Origin: Anaerolineae bacterium
GTDB taxonomy: Bacteria > Chloroflexota > Anaerolineae > Anaerolineales > Villigracilaceae
Assembly (NCBI GenBank): GCA_003158885.1
Contig: PMLN01000265.1
Location: forward strand, 2,290-7,745
Length of the DNA: 5,456 nucleotides
Direction: 5' to 3'
Part shown: in pieces, positions 1 to 4,233 of the stretch
Numbering within the stretch: position 1 is the stretch's first letter
How the letters are laid out: each line of letters begins with the position of its first letter
Position numbers and translations under genes: made by a program
Notes under the pieces: generated by a model
Database searches by the model: none
Seen by the model: the letters and a program-made list of their open reading frames with translations, nothing else
Told to the model about the DNA's origin: nothing

Positions 1-453
1 CTCAATCATGAGGACCCTGAAAAAGAAATTCGGATGTACATCAATTCGCCTGGCGGACAGGTTTTTGCCGGCTTTGCCATCTACGATACGATGACGATGA
101 TTTCCAATCCGATCAGCACTACGGCAGTCGGCGTGACCGCTTCATTCGGAACCGTGATATTAACTGCCGGCACCAAGGGACGCCGTTACGCCCTGCCCCA
201 TGCCACCATCCACATGCACCAGCCTTTGGGCGGCGCACAAGGACAAGCCACGGATATCGAGATTGCCGCCAGGCAGATCATGAAGCAGAAGGCTCTGCTG
301 AACGGAATCCTTGCAAGCCATACCGGACAGCCCTTGGAAGTGATCGAGCGCGACACGGATCGGGATTTCTACCTGGATGCCAAAGCCGCTGTGGAATACG
401 GCCTGGTGGATCAGGTTCTCGAGACTGCTGAACAGCAAAAAAGCAAGGCATAA
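1..453 (+). CDS. clpP: ATP-dependent Clp protease proteolytic subunit ClpP (5'-truncated by window edge)
   Basis: ClpP is the cytoplasmic serine peptidase that forms a tetradecameric barrel and degrades proteins unfolded by Clp ATPases such as ClpX, ClpA or ClpC. The reading frame is open from base 1, so 150 residues are visible; against a mature E. coli ClpP of about 193 residues, roughly the first 50 are missing. The catalytic triad is intact: Ser48 in TASFGT, His73 in HMHQPLGG and Asp122 in ERDTDRD. The spacings of 25 and 49 residues match Ser97, His122 and Asp171 of E. coli. INSPGG (14-19) is the oxyanion-region glycine motif, and the tail VEYGLVDQVLE is typical. Phe follows the catalytic Ser where many ClpPs have Met. 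An ATG at 34 is internal, because the family sequence clearly continues upstream of it. The stop is TAA at 451-453, followed at once by a hairpin. No clpX follows. Identification is near certain; the N-terminus and promoter cannot be seen. Confidence 0.96.
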   Translation, partial: LNHEDPEKEIRMYINSPGGQVFAGFAIYDTMTMISNPISTTAVGVTASFGTVILTAGTKGRRYALPHATIHMHQPLGGAQGQATDIEIAARQIMKQKALLNGILASHTGQPLEVIERDTDRDFYLDAKAAVEYGLVDQVLETAEQQKSKA

Positions 454-459
454 CCCGGT

Positions 460-487
460 AGGGGCAGGTTTTACACCTGCCCCTTTT
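460..487 (+). terminator. Hairpin plus T-run after clpP, candidate intrinsic terminator
   Basis: Nine bases GGGGCAGGT (461-469) pair perfectly with ACCTGCCCC (475-483) across a five-base loop, with an extra A-T pair at 460/484. The 3' arm runs into TTTT (484-487). It starts seven bases after the clpP stop, so position, stem and T-run fit a Rho-independent terminator. The T-run is short. A second ACCTGCCC at 488-495 could compete for the same 5' arm, so this may instead be a dispersed palindromic repeat that also works as a terminator. Confidence 0.55.
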
Positions 488-522
488 ACCTGCCCAATCC
501 GGCGGGATCCGTTTTCATCCAT

Positions 523-561
523 CACGGAGAGTGCAGAGTCCAAGACTCGGTGCTCTCCGTG
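523..561. repeat. 39-nt near-perfect hairpin
   Basis: CACGGAGAG (523-531) pairs with CTCTCCGTG (553-561). The stem continues inward through two G-T wobbles and one C-G pair, then an A-G mismatch, then GAGTC (536-540) with GACTC (544-548) around the three-base loop CAA. No T-run follows, so a terminator role is unlikely. It resembles dispersed intergenic palindromes with CACGGAGAG-like words, but that comparison is from memory. It lies in the middle of the clpP to DUF1028 gap. Confidence 0.6.
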
Positions 562-617
562 TTCTGTGTCATGGTCTTCTCCAAATTCAGAGCGAAGCTG
601 TATTTTGTGATCTTTTC

Positions 618-685
618 AACGCCAAGCTCGCAAAGCGCACAAAGAAAAACCAATTAACCTTGGCGGTCTTGGCGGGCTTTGCGTT
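618..685. repeat. Imperfect inverted repeat built from 9-bp units
   Basis: The left arm (618-644) consists of three 9-bp units close to NNCGCAAAG. The right arm (659-685) consists of three units close to CTTGGCGGN or CTTTGCGNN, the reverse-complement pattern. The 27-bp arms match at 20 of 27 positions around a 14-bp AT-rich centre. No convincing open frame crosses it. It looks like a non-coding repeat element, related in style to the 9-bp units at 2736-2762. Confidence 0.5.
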
Positions 686-851
686 TCGTTCTTTAAGTTT
701 TCGGAGCACAACCATGCGGTCTTGCGCGGCTTCCCCGTCCTGCTTTCATCCTCCATTAACCGTCATCCATGATCCATGACCCATTTTCCAATTACCATTT
801 CTAATTCCCTTCGCACTCGCCTGCCCTCGTTCTTTGACAAAACTATTCCCG

Positions 852-878
852 ATTACCCATTACCCATTACCCATTACC
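852..878. repeat. Tandem array of 7-bp unit ATTACCC
   Basis: Three perfect copies of ATTACCC (852-858, 859-865, 866-872) are followed by a six-base partial copy (873-878). Looser ATTACC-like and CATGACCC-like words occur upstream (about 760-800). The array lies between a TTGACA hexamer (834-839) and the TATAAT box (915-920), and ends 49 bases before the DUF1028 start. Its role is unknown. Confidence 0.8.
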
Positions 879-914
879 ATTCTCTTTTCCCATTCTTTTT
901 GCGCGCATTGCGCT

Positions 915-920
915 TATAAT
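915..920 (+). promoter_or_regulatory. Candidate -10 box (TATAAT) for the DUF1028 gene
   Basis: A perfect TATAAT lies seven bases upstream of the ATG at 928. Transcription normally begins six to eight bases after this box, so the predicted start is at or next to the ATG, which implies a leaderless mRNA. No good -35 hexamer sits at 16-18 bp spacing; the only perfect TTGACA (834-839) is too far away. Two TTGCGC words (899-904 and 908-913) directly precede the box and could be a binding site. Confidence 0.5.
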
Positions 921-927
921 CAAATCC

Positions 928-1794
928 ATGTTGCATCTATCCACGTTTTCCATTGCGGCCTGCGATATCAAAGCGCAGGCCTGGGGAATTGCAGTTGCTT
1001 CCAAGTTTCCGGCGGTCGGCGCCGTGGTGCCCTGGGCGCGCGCCAACGCGGGCGCGGTGGCCACCCAATCGTTCGCCAACCCATCCTTTGGCCCGCGCGG
1101 ACTTGAAATGATGGCCAGTGGGCTTTCTGCAGAGGAAACCCTATCGAAGCTTCTGGCGCACGATCATGAGCGTGAACAGCGCCAGGTCGGCCTGGTGGAT
1201 GCCAATGGCGGCTCGGCCATCTTCACCGGTAAATCCTGCATGAAATGGGCGGGCGGAGTCCACGGTGCGGGGTATGCCATTCAGGGAAATATCCTGACCG
1301 GCGCGGAAGTGATCAACGGCATGGAACACGCTTTCCTCGATATGAAAGGTGAATTGCCGGAGCGCCTCTTTGCCGCGCTCGAAGCGGGCAGCCGCGCCGG
1401 CGGCGATCGCCGCGGAAAGCAATCCGCCGCGCTGTACGTGGCCAAACCCAGGGGTGGATACGGTGGGCATAATGATCGCTGGATGGACTATCGCGTCGAT
1501 GATCATCTCAACCCCATCCCGCGCTTGGGCGAATTATTGGAATTACATCACCTTTATTTCGATCAGGGTCCCAAATCGGAACGTGTAAAACTCGAAGGCA
1601 AACTTCTCAAGGAAATGCAGAAGATCATGAAGAGGCTTGGCTATTACACGCCCGTCAACGGTGAATATGACGATGCCACCCGCCAGGCATTTGACTCCTT
1701 CATCGGCAACGAGAATTTTGAACAGCGTGCCGATCCAAAGGCCGGTTGGATTGACGGCCCCGTGCTGGATTATTTGTTGAAGAAATTTAAATAA
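928..1794 (+). CDS. DUF1028 family Ntn-hydrolase-like protein with C-terminal peptidoglycan-binding-like domain
   Basis: This 288-residue protein has two parts. Residues about 5-212 match DUF1028: TFSIAA near the N-terminus, then AVASKFPAVGAVVPWA (22-37), GAVATQSF (42-49), RQVGLVD (85-91), a tGxxCxxWAGG segment (100-110), QGNIL (119-123) and GGDRRGKQSAAL (158-169). As I recall, DUF1028 belongs to the Ntn-hydrolase fold group; its substrate is not established. Residues about 220-288, with KRLGYYTPVNGEYDDATRQA, match the PG_binding_2 type of putative peptidoglycan-binding domain, a known companion of DUF1028. No signal peptide or membrane segment is visible, so a cytoplasmic location is inferred, which sits oddly with wall binding. 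ATG 928 is chosen because it lies just ahead of the conserved TFSI segment; there is no Shine-Dalgarno sequence, which fits the leaderless promoter. The HAD gene follows after 75 bp. Family membership is secure, the function is not. Confidence 0.9.
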   Translation: MLHLSTFSIAACDIKAQAWGIAVASKFPAVGAVVPWARANAGAVATQSFANPSFGPRGLEMMASGLSAEETLSKLLAHDHEREQRQVGLVDANGGSAIFTGKSCMKWAGGVHGAGYAIQGNILTGAEVINGMEHAFLDMKGELPERLFAALEAGSRAGGDRRGKQSAALYVAKPRGGYGGHNDRWMDYRVDDHLNPIPRLGELLELHHLYFDQGPKSERVKLEGKLLKEMQKIMKRLGYYTPVNGEYDDATRQAFDSFIGNENFEQRADPKAGWIDGPVLDYLLKKFK

Positions 1795-1811
1795 CAAAAC
1801 GTCCCGATGGT

Positions 1812-1865
1812 GGACTTCTAAGACTTGTCAGACCTCTGAGACCTGTAAGACTTGTGAGACTTTTG
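1812..1865. repeat. Tandem array of degenerate 9-bp unit (consensus AGACYTGTN), six copies
   Basis: Five head-to-tail 9-bp units begin at 1821, 1830, 1839, 1848 and 1857, each starting AGAC. A weaker sixth copy, GGACTTCTA, lies at 1812-1820. The array fills most of the 75-bp gap between the DUF1028 and HAD genes and ends four bases before the HAD start codon, where a ribosome binding site would be expected. No purine-rich Shine-Dalgarno sequence is apparent in it. Confidence 0.8.
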
Positions 1866-1869
1866 ACCC

Positions 1870-2703
1870 ATGCTTTCTAAACTCTCCCCCCCCATCCGCG
1901 GCTTGATCCTTGACATGGATGGCGTGCTTTGGAAAGACGACTCGCCCATCGGTGATTTACACTTCGCCTTTGACCGCATCCAGGCGCGCGGCCTCAAGGT
2001 CAGCCTCGCTACCAACAACGCCACCAAAACCGTCGAAGAATATCTCGACAAACTGTGCGGCTTTGGCGTGATCCTCGAAGCGTGGCAGATCGTCACCTCT
2101 TCCTTGTCATTGGCTCATGTGCTTGCGCAAAAGTTTCCTGCCCCGGCTTCGGCGAAGATGGATGCAGGTCAAGTACAGAGTCGGTTCATTTTCCTCATCG
2201 GTGAAAACGGTATCCTGACTGCCCTGCGTGAAAAAGGCTTTACCCCCATCACCGATCCCGATGATGAAACGCCTCCCATAGCGGTCGTCTCCAGCTTTGA
2301 CCGCAAGCTCACCTATCAAAAACTCCGCCGCGCCACATTGCATATCCGCGCAGGCGCGCCTTTATTTGCAACGAACGCCGACCTCACCTTCCCCACCCCC
2401 GAGGGCATGGCGCCGGGCGCAGGTTCCATCCTGGCCGCTCTGGAAGCCGCCTCGGATGTCAAAGCCACCGTGATCGGCAAGCCCGCGCCGTTCATGCTGG
2501 AACTGGCCGCGCAGCGCATGGGCCTGAATAAAGATGAAGTCCTGGTGATCGGCGACCGGCTTGAAACGGATATCGCCGGTGGACAAGCCATGCAGGCGCG
2601 CACCGCCCTGGTGCTTTCCGGCGTCAGCCGCCTCGAACAATTGGATCAATGGAATCCCAAACCCGACCTGATTGCAAGGGATCTAACCGAACTGGTCAAG
2701 TAA
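1870..2703 (+). CDS. HAD superfamily subfamily IIA hydrolase (NagD / p-nitrophenylphosphatase-like)
   Basis: This is a 277-residue cytoplasmic phosphatase of the haloacid dehalogenase superfamily, predicted to hydrolyse small phosphate esters through an aspartyl-phosphate intermediate with Mg2+. All core motifs are present: motif I DMDGVLW (15-21, nucleophile Asp15, general acid/base Asp17), motif II ATNNATKT (47-54, Thr48), motif III Lys204 in IGKPAP, and motif IV GDRLETDIAGG (228-238, Asp229 and Asp234). TNN and IGKP together with the cap between motifs II and III mark subfamily IIA, which includes NagD, phosphoglycolate phosphatase and p-nitrophenylphosphatase; the substrate cannot be read from sequence. 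Length is usual for the family, with perhaps 10-14 extra residues at about 91-104 before FLIGENGI. Oddities are a run of eight C at 1886-1893 (codons 6-8), the 9-bp array just upstream, and no Shine-Dalgarno sequence. ATG 1870 is chosen because it sits 14 codons before motif I. Confidence 0.92.
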   Translation: MLSKLSPPIRGLILDMDGVLWKDDSPIGDLHFAFDRIQARGLKVSLATNNATKTVEEYLDKLCGFGVILEAWQIVTSSLSLAHVLAQKFPAPASAKMDAGQVQSRFIFLIGENGILTALREKGFTPITDPDDETPPIAVVSSFDRKLTYQKLRRATLHIRAGAPLFATNADLTFPTPEGMAPGAGSILAALEAASDVKATVIGKPAPFMLELAAQRMGLNKDEVLVIGDRLETDIAGGQAMQARTALVLSGVSRLEQLDQWNPKPDLIARDLTELVK

Positions 2704-2735
2704 AATTGGAATCTTATCCTGAAGAAAAGGCTTAA

Positions 2736-2762
2736 ACACGAAGGACACAAAGTACAAAAGGA
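2736..2762. repeat. Short 9-bp-periodic repeat (ACACRAAGN-like), three units
   Basis: Three consecutive 9-bp units start at 2736, 2745 and 2754. The first two share ACAC-AAG and the third is more diverged. It lies in the 117-bp gap between the HAD gene and rlmN, just upstream of the 8-bp array. Its CAAAG/GAAGG wording is like the 9-bp units at 618-685, suggesting one loose family of repeats. Confidence 0.5.
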
Positions 2763-2774
2763 AAGCGAATCTTC

Positions 2775-2820
2775 AACTTTTGAACCTTCTAACTTTTAAA
2801 CCTTCAAACCTTATAACCTT
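2775..2820. repeat. Tandem array of 8-bp unit (consensus AACCTTNN) abutting the rlmN start
   Basis: Five full 8-bp units start at 2775, 2783, 2791, 2799 and 2807. A sixth, six-base unit (2815-2820) ends exactly at the base before the rlmN ATG. Every unit begins AAC; four of the six read AACCTT, two read AACTTT, and the last two bases of each unit vary. The array replaces any Shine-Dalgarno sequence. It contains TATAAC (2812-2817), a -10-like word that is rather close to the ATG. Confidence 0.85.
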
Positions 2821-3924
2821 ATGCCCGCTCCATTGATCTACAACCTCGACCTGAATTCCATTACCGAATTGATGACCTCCTGGGGCGAGCCTTCCTATCG
2901 CGCCAAACAAATATGGGCAGGCTTGTATCAACATTTCTATCAATCGGCTTCGCAATTTCCGAATCTTCCCAAAGCTCTGCGCGAAAAGATGGCAAATGAA
3001 TTGGATTTCGTTGGCATTGAGCCTGTGCGCTATCTTGATTCTTCCGATAAGCAAACACGCAAGACGCTTTTCAAATTGCCCGATGGACATTTTATCGAAG
3101 CTGTGTTGATGAGATATGGTGATCCAGCCGACGTTCCCTCACCCCCAACCCCTCTTCCACCGGGAGAGGGGCGAAGGGGTGAGGGCAAACCTCGCCGCAC
3201 CCTCTGCATCTCCACCCAGGCCGGCTGCGCCATGGGCTGTGTCTTTTGCGCCACCGGCCAGATGGGATTCAAGCGCCATCTCACCAGCGGCGAGATCGTG
3301 GCGCAGGTCATGTATTATGCGCGCCTCCTGCATGAAGAAAATTCAAGCGTGACCAATATCGTGTTGATGGGCATGGGTGAACCCTTCCATAATTACGATC
3401 ACACCCTGGCCGCCATTGACCGCCTCAACGATCCGGATGGCTATCACTTTGGCGCGCGCCGCTTCACCGTCTCAACGGTCGGGTTGGTGCCGCAGATCAA
3501 ACGATTTGCGGATGAAAAACGCCAGGTCAATCTCGCCATCTCGCTCCACGCCTCGGACGATGCGCTGCGTCAAAGCATGTTACCGGTCAATAAAAAATAC
3601 AACATTGATGAAGTGCTGGAGGCCTGCCGCTATTATGTAGATCAAACCGGGCGCCGCATCACCTTTGAATGGGCTTTGATCCATGGCGTCAATGACACTC
3701 CCGAAGAAGCGCGTAAACTCGCCGCGCGGCTCAAGGGATTGTTATGCCACGTCAACGCCATCCCCCTCAATCCCACACATGGCTATCAAGGCCGGGCGAC
3801 CACGCGTGAAAGTGCGTGGAGATTCAAAGAATTATTGGAACAGGCCGGTATCCCTTGCACCATCCGTATGCGGCGCGGCATTGATATCCAGGCGGGTTGC
3901 GGCCAGTTGGCTTTTTCTGTGTAG
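2821..3924 (+). CDS. rlmN: Dual-specificity RNA methyltransferase RlmN (23S rRNA A2503 / tRNA A37 C2-methyltransferase)
   Basis: RlmN is a cytoplasmic radical-SAM enzyme that methylates C2 of A2503 in 23S rRNA and, in some bacteria, A37 of certain tRNAs. The protein has 367 residues. The N-terminal helical domain includes SYRAKQIW (25-32). The [4Fe-4S] cluster motif is CAMGCVFC (Cys136, Cys140, Cys143). Both mechanistic cysteines are present: Cys129 in RTLCIS (E. coli Cys118) and Cys360 in AGCGQL (E. coli Cys355). SAM-site landmarks are GMGEP (184-188), STVG (218-221), LHASDD (242-247), HGVNDT (288-293) and NAIPLNP (312-318). All catalytic features look intact. The oddity is residues 102-124 between RYGD and RRTLCIS, a Pro/Gly-rich segment whose core (106-122) is encoded by a 50-bp palindromic repeat. 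ATG 2821 gives the expected N-terminus; no Shine-Dalgarno sequence is present and an 8-bp array touches the start codon. Cfr is unlikely, since the wording is that of housekeeping RlmN. Confidence 0.96.
   Translation: MPAPLIYNLDLNSITELMTSWGEPSYRAKQIWAGLYQHFYQSASQFPNLPKALREKMANELDFVGIEPVRYLDSSDKQTRKTLFKLPDGHFIEAVLMRYGDPADVPSPPTPLPPGEGRRGEGKPRRTLCISTQAGCAMGCVFCATGQMGFKRHLTSGEIVAQVMYYARLLHEENSSVTNIVLMGMGEPFHNYDHTLAAIDRLNDPDGYHFGARRFTVSTVGLVPQIKRFADEKRQVNLAISLHASDDALRQSMLPVNKKYNIDEVLEACRYYVDQTGRRITFEWALIHGVNDTPEEARKLAARLKGLLCHVNAIPLNPTHGYQGRATTRESAWRFKELLEQAGIPCTIRMRRGIDIQAGCGQLAFSV
3136..3185. repeat. 50-bp two-stem palindromic element inside rlmN
   Basis: The outer stem CCCTCACCCC (3136-3145) pairs fully with GGGGTGAGGG (3176-3185). 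The inner stem 3149-3158 pairs with 3162-3171 at ten positions, one of them G-T, around the loop ACC. Internal loops of three and four bases separate the two stems. The CCCTCACCCC...GGGTGAGGG wording is like palindromes I recall from intergenic regions of Chloroflexota and other genomes. In the rlmN frame it is read as a Pro/Gly/Glu/Arg-rich stretch (residues 106-122) with no stop. Confidence 0.85.
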
Positions 3925-4233
3925 TTTTATGTTTTATTTTGGGAAATATGTTGTTGTGGCTACGCGCATTTTACAACATAACAATTTCAACACCTGTTTG
4001 CATACTTTTAGCTGCACGGCTTCCATGTGCTAAGCAAGCGGCTTTGACAGCGCAAGATGTAGTAAAGGCTGGCTGGTCATCGTCCATCTGTGACAGATTT
4101 AATTTCGAAATATTTTCTCCAGCTTTCATCCTTCACCCCTTCATCCTTCTTTCCCCCATTCTGAGAAGTCCTTAAGAAACCCCCATCAAGATACATTATA
4201 ATGTCGAAAATTTTCTCCACCAGAAAAGTAACA
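3925..4233. other. 309-bp intergenic region between rlmN and the glycosyltransferase gene
   Basis: I see no convincing gene here. A 92-codon open frame (3897-4175) overlaps the rlmN end in another phase, has no recognisable domain and ends in low-complexity residues. Contents are an 8-bp inverted repeat (TATGTTGT 3947-3954 with ACAACATA 3973-3980, 18-base loop), a C/T-rich part with TTCATCCTT twice (4125-4133 and 4140-4148), and a TATAAT box. No GC-rich stem with a T-run follows rlmN. Confidence 0.6.
4197..4202 (+). promoter_or_regulatory. Candidate -10 box (TATAAT) for the glycosyltransferase gene
   Basis: A perfect TATAAT overlaps the first in-frame ATG (4201) and lies 31 bases ahead of the second (4234). 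If it is used, transcription starts near 4209 and only the ATG at 4234 would be translated, which supports that start. No clear -35 hexamer is seen at standard spacing. Confidence 0.45.

Larger units (their letters stand above)
454..927. other. 474-bp intergenic region between clpP and the DUF1028 gene
   Basis: No supported gene was found here on either strand: the short open frames have no recognisable domain or ribosome binding site, and several are shadows of clpP or of the downstream gene. The stretch holds the post-clpP hairpin, a 39-nt hairpin, a 9-bp-unit inverted repeat, a T/C-rich part (about 730-830), an isolated TTGACA at 834-839, a 7-bp tandem array and a TATAAT box. The gap is AT-leaning compared with the genes around it. 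Confidence 0.7.

Noticed and set aside
160..543. 127-codon minus-strand open frame across clpP and its downstream gap
   Set aside because: It covers the ClpP catalytic region in antisense, has no recognisable domain and has no promoter or ribosome binding site.
834..839. TTGACA as the -35 box of a promoter within the gap
   Set aside because: The hexamer is perfect, but no acceptable -10 sequence lies 16-18 bp downstream (best CATTAC), and the TATAAT at 915 is 75 bp away.
1141..1506. 121-codon minus-strand frame inside the DUF1028 gene
   Set aside because: It is a shadow of a gene whose conserved motifs run through the whole region in the plus frame.
1797..1815. Terminator after the DUF1028 gene
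   Set aside because: Only a four-pair GTCC/GGAC stem is available and no T-run follows.
852..2820. Possible CRISPR-like arrays
   Set aside because: The repeat units are 7-9 bp, contiguous and without unique spacers, so these are short tandem repeats and not CRISPR.
3116..3352. Alternative frame through the rlmN palindrome, raising the question of a frameshifted or disrupted rlmN
   Set aside because: The main rlmN frame is continuous from 2821 to 3924 with every catalytic motif in one phase, so the element did not break the gene.
3897..4175. 92-codon plus-strand frame with a hydrophobic start after rlmN
   Set aside because: It begins inside the rlmN end in another phase, has no Shine-Dalgarno sequence or promoter at its start, and its C-terminus is a translation of a C/T-rich repeat stretch.
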